A stretch of 64,000 nucleotides of DNA from Zizania palustris (lineage: Eukaryota > Streptophyta > Magnoliopsida > Poales > Poaceae), in assembly GCA_019279435.1 (NCBI GenBank), contig JAAALK010000286.1:27961712-28025711 (forward strand), read 5' to 3'. The translations under genes and the position numbers were made by a program. Shown one piece after another: positions 1 through 10,204 of this stretch. Below the pieces are notes generated by a model. It did not search any database. It saw only the letters and a list, made by a program, of their open reading frames with translations, and was not told the DNA's origin. Positions within the stretch are counted from its first letter, which is position 1. Each line of letters begins with the position of its first letter.

Positions 1-1061
1 GGAACCTCCCTTCGCACGCGAGGGGTGCGGAAGCTTCGGCGAGAAGCCTGCAGCCTGTTGGCCTTCGCTCCGCCGAAGAAGTCCTTCGATACAGTGACGG
101 TTTTGAGCCGAAGCCGTCAAAGCCCTTGGGCCTTCGCACCACCACCTCCGGAGTGGATCACCACGGCTTCGCAGCTACTCCGAGCTCGAACACCGTCCGT
201 CCGTGTACCGAAGCCATGCATGGCCGAAGCACCACAAGTCAACCTCACTCCGAAGCCCCACCTTCGGAGTACCACCCTTCGAAGTCCCTCCTTCGTCCAA
301 GGCCTCCGCATGAAGCATTCCATGAGCACTCCGTCGCAGTGTCTCATCCCGAGCACACTCCTCGACGAGCCTCACCCGGACCATGCCTTCGATGCACCTC
401 GACTTCTGAGACCTTCGTCGGGTACCTTCGAGTGTCTCCCTCCGGAGCACACTTCGAACTCCTTGCCTCCGCAGAGGACTTGATCCACCAACTCCGAAGT
501 CACTCCATCCGGAGTACCTTCGAAGTGCCTCACCTCCGAGGACTTTGTCTCGGAGTACCTTCAGCTGGAGCCACGCTCCGCACTCTCTGCCTTCACCTGG
601 CGCGTCTCGACCCGAGGACCGACCCGGACCACCTTCGCAGCCACCGTGACGGAGCTCCCTGCTCCCCTGGCATCAAGCCTCCCGCTTGACCCAGGTTCAC
701 CCGGCTCGAACCTTGTCCGTCGCCTCCGAAGTCCCTGCGCACCACCGACAAGCAAACAAGTGTATCCAGTACTCCGGAGACCTCTCCGGGTTAGCAACCT
801 TCGGTACACACTCCGGTGTACCGCCCAAAGTACCGAAGCCTTTGGTACGAACCCAGTCATCGCATACTGTCGGACCCCTCCGACAAGCACACTCCGCTGC
901 GCAGCTGCAGCAAGCAAACACCGAACACACTCCGGTGACACACCTCCGAACACCCTTCGGAGGTACCACCTCCGAAGCCCCTTCGGAGGTACCCTTCGAA
1001 CAGAGGGTAAAAAGCCTGTCAATCACTCATCACAAACACCGAAACCTCCCTTGGTTTCTCA
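1..1061 (-). repeat. S1 3' LTR (partial)
   Basis: This is the 3' LTR of S1, cut by the window start. It ends on the plus strand in ...TTTCTCA, the complement of the LTR start TGAGAAACC, directly against the polypurine tract at 1062. It is packed with short palindromes such as TTCGAA, CTCCGGAG and a CTTCGGAGG/CCTCCGAAG hairpin at 955-977. Long open frames on both strands here (for example 25-483 and 126-689) arise from this repetitive GC-rich composition and are not genes. Confidence 0.95.
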
Positions 1062-2227
1062 ATCTCCCCCTTGATGAGTGCATTGACAACCAAATCGAAG
1101 TTCAAGAAAATGTAAAAATTTTCAGCACACAAGTGACCATAAAAACTCAGAAGAGAGCCAAAGCATGTCACTTGATAAAAGAATTTTTCTCCCCCTTTGT
1201 AAAAGAGTAAAAGCCCTTTTGGCAAATCTCCCCTTGATAAGAACTCCCCCTGAGTTAAGCAAATTTTTCTCCCCCTTTATGTCAAAAATCTTTCCCCTTG
1301 CGAAAATATGCCTTCTTGCGGTAGAGAACACAGCAAATCTCCCCCTTTGGCAATGCAAGCATCAAGGAGCAGTTAAAAGATGCAAAGCTTCGAAATGAAT
1401 AGAATTGCAAAGACATATAATGCAAAAATATGCCAACATTAACACTAAAGATCATGTGCTCAGCTCAATTTAACAATCTGTGAAACAAGATGGCATGTGA
1501 TTTTGTCATTTGTGAGATAAAAGCATCACCACTTAATCATAGCAGCTAGACATGTGAAGGCAAGGACTGCGCAAAGCTAACAATTTCTACCGAAGACAGA
1601 CAAGTCTTTGTCAAAATGGAGCTGAGAAGGCAACCTTGATTATCAAACAAATTTGTTGTTCTTTTCTTAATGCCAGGGGTTATTTGTTTGTCCACCTTAT
1701 ACTTTCCAATCAAGCCAAGCCTAGGCATGAAAGCCATCTTAAGCTTAAGGCGGTGATTTTGGCATACACTACACTATCCCAGTTCAGACCAAAGTGCAAT
1801 GGTAAGCAGTCTAGAATAGAGTAGTGCGACAAACAAACCCTCCTGGATCTTTTCATTTAAACCAGGCAAATCATGGATTTTTGATTTTGATTCAGATGAA
1901 TGAAATATTTTGATGAATATCCATGAATAGTGAACACATTTTTCAAGTTGCAAATTTTAGCATCCAAAGAACAGTGTCTTGCTGTCAAGTAGATAAAAGA
2001 TAGCTAAAAGCAGTCCTGCCTAAACAAGCTAGATACAAGATTGTGCGGTGAGCAAGTTTTGATTTTTAGAAAATAAAACATCATGCACAATTAATGTTCC
2101 AGACATACTTCATGGAGCTGAGCTGTCATGATTTCTTTGAATTAAAAGCAGGCATATAATAGCAAAAGATGTAAGTGCAATTCCACACATAATGAGCATA
2201 TGCAAGACAATTAAAATCAGCTCCCCC
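1062..2227 (-). other. S1 3' UTR with clustered polypurine tracts
   Basis: Non-coding stretch between the pol stop and the 3' LTR. The functional polypurine tract for plus-strand priming abuts the LTR (minus-strand AAGGGGGAGAT, 1062-1072). Further tract-like runs (plus-strand CTCCCC) lie at about 1188-1198, 1228-1236, 1244-1251, 1267-1278, 1338-1349 and 2220-2227. Multiplied purine tracts in this position are a known conserved feature of Sireviruses. The same kind of region recurs in S2 (20946-22072, 28017-28555) and S3 (13018-13922), with a shared block around 1735-1830. No envelope-like frame is visible. Confidence 0.85.
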
Positions 2228-5200
2228 TCACAAAATGCCGTAGGGATGACAAATACCAAGTTCCCCACGCAAGTAAGCAAATCGAGAAGCATCGAGGGGT
2301 TTTGTAAAAATATCGGCAAGCTGGTGTTGGGTATCAACATATTGAAGTTCAATATCACCCTTCTCATTGTGATCTCTGAGAAAATGATACCGTACATCAA
2401 TGTGTTTCGTTCTGGAGTGCTGAACCGGGTTGTTTGCAATACAAATAGCACTAGTGTTATCACAGAGAAGTGGAACACTCTTATAATCTAACCCGAAATC
2501 CCGCAAAGTGGAAACCATCCACAAAATCTGAGAGCAACAGCTAGCTGCAGCAACATATTCGGCCTCAGCCGTCGATTGAGCAACACTAGACTGTTTGCGG
2601 GAAGACCAGCAAACCAGAGACGTACCCAGAAAATGACAAGTACCAGAGGTACTCTTCCTATCAATTCTACACCCAGCAAAATCCGCATCTGAATAACCTC
2701 TAAGACATAAAGAAGAAGACGATGAATACCATATGCCGAACTCAAGGGTGTGTTTGAGATACCTTAAGATGCGCTTAACCGCTTGGCGGTGCGAAGCTCG
2801 TGGTGAAGCCTGAAAACGAGCGCACAGACACACTGCGAAGTGTATGTCCGGCCTCGTGGCAGTCAAGTAGAGGAGGGAGCCGATCATGCTGCGGAACTCC
2901 TTCTGATCTACGGCTTCTCCATCTTCGTCAGGGTCCAATGCTACTGATGTAGCCATTGGAGTGGCGAGGGGCTTCGCATCGGACATGTCGAACTTCTTGA
3001 GCAGGTCCTTGGTGTACTTTGTCTGGTGGACAAAAGTACCTTGTTTGCTTTGCTTGATTTGCAAACCAAGGAAAAAGGTGAGTTCACCCATCATTGACAT
3101 TTCAAACTCCCTGCTCATGGTATCTGCAAACTCGGCAACTAAAGCATGAGAAGAGCCACCAAAGATGATATCATCCACATAAATCTGCACTAGAAGGAAA
3201 TCTTTGCCATGCTTGAGAGTAAACAAAGTTTTATCAACAGAGCCCATAAAATACCCTCGCTCAAGCAGAAAATACTTAAGTCTATCATACCAAGCCCGAG
3301 GGGCCTGCTTGAGTCCATAAAGAGCCTTATGAAGTTTAAGGACCTTATGTGGGTACTTGGGGTTTTCAAAACCAGGGGGTTGTTTTACATAAACATCTTC
3401 ACCTATGAAGCCATTAAGAAAAGCACTTTTGACATCCATTTGATAGAGTTTGAATCCCCGGGATGTCGCAAAGGCAAGCAAAATCCTAATGGCCTCAAGG
3501 CGAGCAACAGGTGCAAAAGTTTCAGTAAAATCAATCCCTTCTAGTTGAGAAAAACCCTGAGCTACAAGTCTAGCCTTATTTCTAACAATTGTTCCATCCT
3601 CCCCTTGTTTATTTTTGAAAATCCATTTTGTTCCAATGAAATAAACATTTGGTGGAGGATCAACTAAAGTCCAGACTTGGTTTCTTTCAAAATTCTCAAG
3701 CTCTTCATGCATGGCATTGATCCAACTAGAATCAGAAAGTGCATGACTAACATCTAGGGGCTCGAAAGAAGCAACAAAAGCAGCATTAGTGAAATGGGCA
3801 TGAGAACGAGTTACCCTTTGATCAAGCTCACCAATGATCTGCTCGGGAGGGTGCATCCTTTGGACATGATGTGGAGCCTCGCGGCGGGATGCAGTCTCCC
3901 CCTCAACTTGTGCGTTGGAGTGGTCCAAGATGACCGATGTTGAGGTAGTCGCTTCGGGACCTCGTGCCGAAGTAGTTGAAGCGGGGTCTGCTTCGGGGGT
4001 TGATGTCGAGGGTAGTAGGGGATCATCCTCGAATTCTCCGGGATCTTCGTCTTCGAATAAGGTCTGTTCCATGTCGTGTTCATTTTCCTGTTCAAAATCA
4101 GAACCAACAGAGGGGGTTGATTCATCAAAAGTCACATCACATGACTCGATGACAGTGTTAGTTTCCAAGTTATAAACACGATAAGAATGACCATGAGTAG
4201 TATAACCCAAAAAGATCCCGTCAGAAGAACGCGACTCAAATTTATCCAAATTTCCACGTTTTAGGATGAAGCAGCGACAGCCAAAAACTCGAAGATGAGT
4301 AACCTTGGGCTGTCTCCCAAAACGCAGCTCATAAGATGTCAAATTTAAAATTGAGCGCAAGAAAATTCGGTTTGAGATGTAGCAAGCAGTGTTCATGGCC
4401 TCAGCCCAGAATTTTCTAGGAGTCCTATGCTCATCAAGCATCGTCCTAGCCATCTCAACCAAAGTGCGGTTTTTCCTCTCAACAACACCGTTCTGTTGAG
4501 GAACCCGCGGAGCAGAGAATTGATGTTCTATGCCATGCTCCATGCAAAAGTCAACAAAGAGACTATTTTTGAACTCAGTGCCATTATCGCTTCGAATGAA
4601 TTTTAATGCACCGGGGAGTTCAGTGAAAAGTCTCAAAGCCAAGCTCCGAAAGTGTGAAAACACTTCATCCTTGCTGGCAAGAAAGAAGACCCAAGAGTAG
4701 CGGGAGAAATCGTCGACAATAACAAGTACATACCACTTGCCGCCTAAAGAACTAACCCGAGAAGGACCTACAGTGTCCATATGGAGAAGTTCTCCGGGTT
4801 GTTCAGTCATCACTGTGGTGACTGGCGAATGCGAAGCGGCAATCATTTTTCCATGTCGACAAGGAGCGCAAACTAAATTCTTCTCAAACTTGAGCTTGGG
4901 CAATCCTCGGATCAAACCTAGGGCGCTCAACCGAGCGAGCAACTCAAAGCTCATATGCCCTAGTCTCCTATGCCACTTCCAAAGCTCAGAAGTCGAATGT
5001 GCAACAAGACAATGAGAAGAACCAGACGATTCTGAAAAATCAGCTCCAAAAACTCTCCCAACCCTAAAGATCTTACATACTACAACGCCATCAGAATTGA
5101 GCACTTGCGAAGTATCGCGATGAAAACGCACTTCGAAGCCCTCATCAAGCAACTGAGATACAGACAACAAATTGTATCCCAGGTTCTCAACCAAAGCAAC

Positions 5201-5395
5201 ATCTTTGAGAGTGAAGTTCGAATTAATTCTTACCACACCTTTACCTTTCACTCTACTCCTTCGATTGTTTCCGAAGGTGATATGTTCCCTTTGCTTGGTT
5301 GTAGTGAGGCTAGAGAACCAAGCTGCATCTCCGGTCATGTGGCGCGAACAACCGGAGTCCATGATCCACGTGCCCTCCAAGCCTCGACCTGTCGC
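2228..5395 (-). CDS. pol: S1 pol: copia protease-integrase-reverse transcriptase-RNase H
   Basis: About 1055 codons, open from directly after the gag UAG to TGA at 2228-2230. Numbering from the TTG at 5380: protease active site D8-S-G; integrase zinc finger (WHRRLGH near 136-142, C171 and C174); integrase catalytic triad D202, D265, E301 with the D-35-E spacing; reverse transcriptase with YVDD near 733-736; RNase H starting near SDADFAG (about 897) with an AEAEY motif and a HIDVRYHFLRD tail typical of copia. All catalytic residues are present and no frame break is seen. The frame is the same as gag, so expression probably needs readthrough of the single UAG at 5396. Product is cleaved in the virus-like particle to give the replication and integration enzymes. 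Confidence 0.95.
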   Translation of the reverse strand, partial: ATGRGLEGTWIMDSGCSRHMTGDAAWFSSLTTTKQREHITFGNNRRSRVKGKGVVRINSNFTLKDVALVENLGYNLLSVSQLLDEGFEVRFHRDTSQVLNSDGVVVCKIFRVGRVFGADFSESSGSSHCLVAHSTSELWKWHRRLGHMSFELLARLSALGLIRGLPKLKFEKNLVCAPCRHGKMIAASHSPVTTVMTEQPGELLHMDTVGPSRVSSLGGKWYVLVIVDDFSRYSWVFFLASKDEVFSHFRSLALRLFTELPGALKFIRSDNGTEFKNSLFVDFCMEHGIEHQFSAPRVPQQNGVVERKNRTLVEMARTMLDEHRTPRKFWAEAMNTACYISNRIFLRSILNLTSYELRFGRQPKVTHLRVFGCRCFILKRGNLDKFESRSSDGIFLGYTTHGHSYRVYNLETNTVIESCDVTFDESTPSVGSDFEQENEHDMEQTLFEDEDPGEFEDDPLLPSTSTPEADPASTTSARGPEATTSTSVILDHSNAQVEGETASRREAPHHVQRMHPPEQIIGELDQRVTRSHAHFTNAAFVASFEPLDVSHALSDSSWINAMHEELENFERNQVWTLVDPPPNVYFIGTKWIFKNKQGEDGTIVRNKARLVAQGFSQLEGIDFTETFAPVARLEAIRILLAFATSRGFKLYQMDVKSAFLNGFIGEDVYVKQPPGFENPKYPHKVLKLHKALYGLKQAPRAWYDRLKYFLLERGYFMGSVDKTLFTLKHGKDFLLVQIYVDDIIFGGSSHALVAEFADTMSREFEMSMMGELTFFLGLQIKQSKQGTFVHQTKYTKDLLKKFDMSDAKPLATPMATSVALDPDEDGEAVDQKEFRSMIGSLLYLTATRPDIHFAVCLCARFQASPRASHRQAVKRILRYLKHTLEFGIWYSSSSSLCLRGYSDADFAGCRIDRKSTSGTCHFLGTSLVCWSSRKQSSVAQSTAEAEYVAAASCCSQILWMVSTLRDFGLDYKSVPLLCDNTSAICIANNPVQHSRTKHIDVRYHFLRDHNEKGDIELQYVDTQHQLADIFTKPLDASRFAYLRGELGICHPYGIL

Positions 5396-5398
5396 CTA
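5396..5398 (-). promoter_or_regulatory. In-frame UAG between gag and pol (candidate readthrough stop)
   Basis: Gag and pol share one frame and are separated only by this stop, in the context GUG UAG GCG on the minus strand. The pol frame is open from the next codon. In S2 the equivalent site (23594-23596) keeps the same 10-base context TGTGTAGGCG although S2 is otherwise riddled with mutations. A stop that lets mostly gag and a little gag-pol be made is known from other retroelements, and stop-codon suppression is reported for the pol/env-like junction of soybean SIRE1. That it operates here is inference. Confidence 0.7.
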
Positions 5399-7858
5399 CA
5401 CATGATGAAAACGTCTCGATCGCTCAGTGCTGGGGTGAGTAAAATAATGGCGAGGCATCCAGCACTGAGTGACACGAGTAGTAGGCACAGTAAAAGTAGA
5501 CGGTCTACGCACATAATAATCAGAATGATGCAAAGTGCGAGGTCTACCAACATGCAAAGAACGCAAAGCATGTCGAGGTTTCCTACTCTGACGAGGTACA
5601 AGGTTACTCGCCCGAGGTCTACCACCATATGGAACATGGTGCACACCTCGAGGAGCAAAGCCTCTCCGAGAAGCACGAGGAGCCTCGAAAACAGGACGAG
5701 AGTAAAACTCAGACTCATGCATACCTAAAGATGGGTAATGCATGTCCTGATAGCTCATCGCCTGTGCACGTCGCTCATCCTTGATGCGACGGAAACAGAA
5801 ACCAATCAAATGACCCGCCCTCTGACAATAAGAACAGTGAAACACTCTCCTGGGGGCACTCTCATGGGTCATAGGAGCAACTCTCACAGGCTCCTTGGGT
5901 TTCTTCTGAGTGGCTTTCTTGGGAGGATTTTTCTTGATAGGAGGTGTGGTTTTCTTTGGTGGATGGGTAGGCTTTTTGGCTGGAGGGGTGTCCAACAGAG
6001 CTCTCTCTTTCTCTAGGGTGGTAGGAGAGGTAAAAACAGTTTTGGTCTTACTGTCTGAAGCTATCCTCTCAAAACCCAAACCTAGAGCTACCCCGGCTCT
6101 GTCAGCACACAACTTGGTCTTGGCCAAGAGCAAATCCATCCTACCCTTCCCTTCAGTGCATTTATTCACCACAGAAAGAAGGTATTCATTTTCGGACATG
6201 AGGTTTTCAGCTCGCTCTCTAACAGTGCCTAGCTGGTCCTTAAGGGTAATGCAAGTGTCACAAACAGGTTGCACATCCTTAGAACTACCGGCCCTCTCCA
6301 ATCTAGCCTCCAGATCATGAACATGCTTATCACGTAAATTAATGCTATCGCGTAATAAAGAGCAGTTCATGCAATCAATAACATTATGAGGTCTAGAATC
6401 CACCTCCAAAAGCTGCTTCTGTGCAGTCTCAAGCTCAGAAAGAGTTTGAGCATGAACAGAACGCAACTGAGCAAGCTCACTCATGACAACAGAACATGAT
6501 TCACATTCAGCATCATCAAATTTAGACTTAAGCATGGCATATTCAGTAGATACATTTTCTAGCCTAAGTCTAAGGTCTTTTCTTTCTCTAGCGGCTTGCA
6601 CAAGTAATCTATCCTGACCAAGTACTACTTCATTCAGCTCATCTAATTTAATCAGAAGCTGGTCAGATGATAGGTTTACCTCAGATGAGTCAAGCTCATC
6701 GCCGCTGTGATCGCTGTCGGCCATGAAGCAAAGGCCGGTGAAGTCACGTCCCTTCTTGTCCTTCTTGTCCTCCTTCCTTGGGGACTCCTCCTCCTCAGAG
6801 CTCGACTCCTCAGTTGAGGACGTGTCGATGTCGCTGAGAGCAGCAACAAAGGCTCTGGAAGCGGCCTTGGCTACTTTCTTAGCCATCTTGCCGCGCTTAC
6901 CCTTCACAAAGGGCTTCCTCTCCTTTTTGTGGTATTTGGGGCGCTCACTCTCATCTCTCTTCTTGACCTTGGGGCAATTGGCCTTAATGTGAGAGGTGTC
7001 GCCACATTCAAAGCAGCCACTAAAACCACTTCTCCTCTGATCCCGTCTCTCATGATGAAAGCGGGTGAACCTCCGGGCAATGAGAGCAAGCTCATCATCA
7101 GCTAGAGTATCCACCTGCTCCTTTGTGACGGAGACCAGGTAGGACAAAGCAAAACCATCTGCTAGAACACAAGTGCCTGATGTGCTTGGTTCTGCAGTGG
7201 TGCCACGGCTAGTGCTAGAAACCAATGCCAATGGCTGTGGCAAAGAGCTTCTGTGCACTGCAAGAGATGCCTTGGCAATCTCTGTGGACTTCAGCTTGCT
7301 AAAGAGTTCATCACAGGTTAGAGTGTCATAGCCTGTGGACTCCTCAATGCTGGATATCTTCACCTCCCATATGCTACGGTCAAGAGCATAGAGAAGCTTG
7401 ATAGCCCTATCGTGATCACTGTAAGCAAGCGTCCCGTTGGAGCGCAAGTTACTCACTATCGCGTCAAAGCGAGAAAACATGGCATTTACAGATTCACCAG
7501 GTGCCTGCACAAACAGCTGATACTGTTGATTGTAGGTGCTTTGGCGCCTGGCCTTAATCTCAGCAGAGCCCTCATGAAAGACAGTGAGTGTTGTCCAAAT
7601 CTCCCTAGCAGTCCTAAGGTGCTGCACCCTATCAAACTCACTCCGACTCAAACCAATGAACAGAATGTTCCTTGCCTTCGAGTTGGCAATATACTGATCT
7701 TTTTCGGTTTGAGTGGTGCGGGTATCAGGGATGGAGTATTGTGAGTCCACAATCTCCCAAATTGCATTTCCTTGGCTTAACAAGTAAGCCTCCATGCGCA
7801 CCTTCCAGTATGCAAAATCTGTCCCATCGAACAGAGGAATTTTACTGCCTCTATCCAT
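5396..7858 (-). CDS. gag: S1 gag: copia capsid/nucleocapsid polyprotein
   Basis: 820 codons starting at ATG 7858, about 50 bases downstream of the primer site, ending in UAG at 5396-5398. The N-terminal 210 residues match the UBN2-type copia gag domain (PLFDGTDFAYWKVRME start, central IWEV motif). A CCHC zinc knuckle lies near residues 281-294 (C-X2-C-X4-H-X4-C), followed by an acidic serine-rich stretch, a long charged region likely to form coiled coil, a lysine/proline-rich part, a second CCHC-like knuckle near 672-685 and an arginine-rich tail. Two knuckles and this length are more than simple copia gag has and fit Sireviruses. It forms the particle shell and binds genomic RNA. Confidence 0.93.
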   Translation of the reverse strand: MDRGSKIPLFDGTDFAYWKVRMEAYLLSQGNAIWEIVDSQYSIPDTRTTQTEKDQYIANSKARNILFIGLSRSEFDRVQHLRTAREIWTTLTVFHEGSAEIKARRQSTYNQQYQLFVQAPGESVNAMFSRFDAIVSNLRSNGTLAYSDHDRAIKLLYALDRSIWEVKISSIEESTGYDTLTCDELFSKLKSTEIAKASLAVHRSSLPQPLALVSSTSRGTTAEPSTSGTCVLADGFALSYLVSVTKEQVDTLADDELALIARRFTRFHHERRDQRRSGFSGCFECGDTSHIKANCPKVKKRDESERPKYHKKERKPFVKGKRGKMAKKVAKAASRAFVAALSDIDTSSTEESSSEEEESPRKEDKKDKKGRDFTGLCFMADSDHSGDELDSSEVNLSSDQLLIKLDELNEVVLGQDRLLVQAARERKDLRLRLENVSTEYAMLKSKFDDAECESCSVVMSELAQLRSVHAQTLSELETAQKQLLEVDSRPHNVIDCMNCSLLRDSINLRDKHVHDLEARLERAGSSKDVQPVCDTCITLKDQLGTVRERAENLMSENEYLLSVVNKCTEGKGRMDLLLAKTKLCADRAGVALGLGFERIASDSKTKTVFTSPTTLEKERALLDTPPAKKPTHPPKKTTPPIKKNPPKKATQKKPKEPVRVAPMTHESAPRRVFHCSYCQRAGHLIGFCFRRIKDERRAQAMSYQDMHYPSLGMHESEFYSRPVFEAPRASRRGFAPRGVHHVPYGGRPRASNLVPRQSRKPRHALRSLHVGRPRTLHHSDYYVRRPSTFTVPTTRVTQCWMPRHYFTHPSTERSRRFHHV

Positions 7859-7908
7859 GTCGCCAACAGATCACAAAACCGGTTAAGGTCAACTGGTGAT
7901 CTTAACCT

Positions 7909-7920
7909 GCTCTGATACCA
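7909..7920 (-). other. S1 primer binding site, tRNA-iMet type
   Basis: The minus strand reads TGGTATCAGAGC two bases inside the 5' LTR. This is the standard sequence complementary to the 3' end of plant initiator-methionine tRNA and primes minus-strand synthesis. It fixes element orientation and the inner LTR border at 7923. Confidence 0.93.
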
Positions 7921-7922
7921 AT

Positions 7923-9902
7923 TGTTGGACCGGAAACGGCGACCAGAGGGGGGGTGAATGGGAGCTTTTAAAATTCAGGACTAAAAACTTAGCCTTCGGT
8001 TCTGTTCTGTCTTCTGCGGAACAGGCTTCGAACACTACCTTCGAAGGTCTGGTTCGGAGGTACTACGACAGCTCCGAACACAGGCTTCGCAGGAGCAAAA
8101 GTTCGAAGCCAAGAAGACTTCGCTCCACTAACAACCCTCGAAAATCTACTCTGCTAAGTCAGTGCAGGCTCCGCACACTAGGTGCTCCGAGCAGGCTTCG
8201 CACTTCACCCTTCGCACGAGTGAACAGCCCTCTGAGGACTTCGACCAAGTACTTGGCGGCAGCAACTGGTGCTGGGCTTCGTACGCGAAGGTCTACACGC
8301 ACACAAAACGGACTACGCTAAGGGCTTCGACACAAGAAGCAAAACGGGCCTCGGTCAGGGCTACGCTAGTAAGCAGCGAGGTTACACCTCCTGTTACACA
8401 GAGCGAATGCTCACTGACAAAGCACACCTCGCACGAAAAACTACCCTCGCCTCAACAGGCTTCGGTGCACTAAAAACTAGCGAGGTATGCAACGCGAGTT
8501 CAAGCAAAAGCACACAGAAGCAGGGCTTCGCCGCTTGAACAAGGAACACTGAAATAAATTGAACTCAGAATGAATACAGCGAGGTCTGTCTACAGGAGCT
8601 CAACAGTAAATGCTCAAAGTGTTAAATGTTACCTACCGAGCCCCCATATTTATAGCCCACGGCTTCATCCTAAGGAAGTGACTACTTTACCCCTAGGGTT
8701 TACAACAGATTTGTCTCTACAGAACTAAGGGGTACAAAAGGTAGTCCACCTTTATTTTGGAGGCTTCTCTGAAAGCTGCAGAGGGGACAGTGTCAGCCTT
8801 TTTCAGAACAGACAGTGTCAGCCTTTACAGTGTTGACTTCTGGAACCTCCCTTCGCACGCGAGGGGTGCGGAAGCTTCGGCGAGAAGCCTGCAGCCTGTT
8901 GGCCTTCGCTCCGCCGAAGAAGTCCTTCGATACAGTGACGGTTTTGAGCCGAAGCCGTCAAAGCCCTTGGGCCTTCGCACCACCACCTCCGGAGTGGATC
9001 ACCACGGCTTCGCAGCTACTCCGAGCTCGAACACCGTCCGTCCGTGTACCGAAGCCATGCATGGCCGAAGCACCACAAGTCAACCTCACTCCGAAGCCCC
9101 ACCTTCGGAGTACCACCCTTCGAAGTCCCTCCTTCGTCCAAGGCCTCCGCATGAAGCATTCCATGAGCACTCCGTCGCAGTGTCTCATCCCGAGCACACT
9201 CCTCGACGAGCCTCACCCGGACCATGCCTTCGATGCACCTCGACTTCTGAGACCTTCGTCGGGTACCTTCGAGTGTCTCCCTCCGGAGCACACTTCGAAC
9301 TCCTTGCCTCCGCAGAGGACTTGATCCACCAACTCCGAAGTCACTCCATCCGGAGTACCTTCGAAGTGCCTCACCTCCGAGGACTTTGTCTCGGAGTACC
9401 TTCAGCTGGAGCCACGCTCCGCACTCTCTGCCTTCACCTGGCGCGTCTCGACCCGAGGACCGACCCGGACCACCTTCGCAGCCACCGTGACGGAGCTCCC
9501 TGCTCCCCTGGCATCAAGCCTCCCGCTTGACCCAGGTTCACCCGGCTCGAACCTTGTCCGTCGCCTCCGAAGTCCCTGCGCACCACCGACAAGCAAACAA
9601 GTGTATCCAGTACTCCGGAGACCTCTCCGGGTTAGCAACCTTCGGTACACACTCCGGTGTACCGCCCAAAGTACCGAAGCCTTCGGTACGAACCCAGTCA
9701 TCGCATACTGTCGGACCCCTCCGACAAGCACACTCCGCTGCGCAGCTGCAGCAAGCAAACACCGAACACACTCCGGTGACACACCTCCGAACACCCTTCG
9801 GAGGTACCACCTCCGAAGCCCCTTCGGAGGTACCCTTCGAACAGAGGGTAAAAAGCCTGTCAATCACTCATCACAAACACCGAAACCTCCCTTGGTTTCT
9901 CA
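7923..9902 (-). repeat. S1 5' LTR (complete)
   Basis: 1980 bp, bounded by TG...CA: plus strand starts TGTTGGACCGG and ends GGTTTCTCA. It directs transcription leftwards into gag. A TATA-like box lies at 8647-8654 on the minus strand. Its right 1061 bp are nearly identical to bases 1-1061. Long frames such as 8757-9530 and 8815-9324 are compositional. Confidence 0.95.
8647..8654 (-). promoter_or_regulatory. S1 5' LTR TATA box
   Basis: The minus strand reads GGGCTATAAATATGGGG, about 1.25 kb from the LTR start and about 0.7 kb before its end. Position and sequence fit the LTR promoter; the transcription start should lie about 30 bases further left. Confidence 0.6.
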
Positions 9903-9907
9903 GACTT
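9903..9907. other. S1 right target-site duplication (GACTT)
   Basis: The five bases outside the right LTR should be one copy of the duplication. Its partner is outside the window, so it cannot be verified here. Confidence 0.5.
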
Positions 9908-10204
9908 CTATTGACCACACCAGGTTTTTACTAGGCTTGGGCCTCAACCAAATTTTGTCGTCAACACATGCACCCCAGTTTCAGAGCATAAGTGTAGCTA
10001 ATACTTTGAAATTATCACTCATTTAAGGCTTTCTGCACCATGTGACCTCAAAAGTCCCATTGAATTTTCCATTAGTAACCAAACCTTTTGCCTTCTAGTA
10101 TCTTTAAGTCATTTATATATATCTCCGAAGCACTATTTCCACATTATAGAAACCTTCATCAACCCCTTCATCTTCTTCCTCGTTTCTTTTTTAGGATTTC
10201 GGCC
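9908..10204 (+). promoter_or_regulatory. Non-coding stretch with a TATA box upstream of the 10205 ORF
   Basis: AT-rich, no recognisable coding. A TATA-like run TATATATAT lies at 10114-10122, 83-91 bases before the ATG at 10205. This resembles the TATA-to-ATG distance of about 110 bases in the antisense genes of G1 and G2 and suggests a promoter for the next ORF. Confidence 0.35.

Larger units (their letters stand above)
1..9902 (-). mobile_element. S1: young Sirevirus-type Ty1/copia retrotransposon, left LTR truncated by window edge
   Basis: The element reads right to left: 5' LTR (7923-9902), tRNA-Met primer site, gag, pol, purine-tract-rich 3' UTR, 3' LTR (up to 1061). Bases 1-1061 align with 8842-9902 at a constant offset of 8841; by eye I found only one substitution (t in the left copy near 842, c in the right copy). 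Domain order PR-IN-RT-RNaseH is that of copia. LTRs of about 2 kb, many polypurine tracts after pol and a long two-zinc-knuckle gag are known Sirevirus traits. Both reading frames are open apart from one in-frame stop between gag and pol, so the element may be autonomous. Total length should be about 10.8 kb; about 0.9 kb of the left LTR is outside the window. Confidence 0.95.

Noticed and set aside
126..1210. Long open frames on both strands in the S1 LTRs (also 8757-10026 and 20371-20698)
   Set aside because: They lie wholly in LTR DNA, shift frame between family members and result from stop-poor palindromic composition. None has a recognisable domain.
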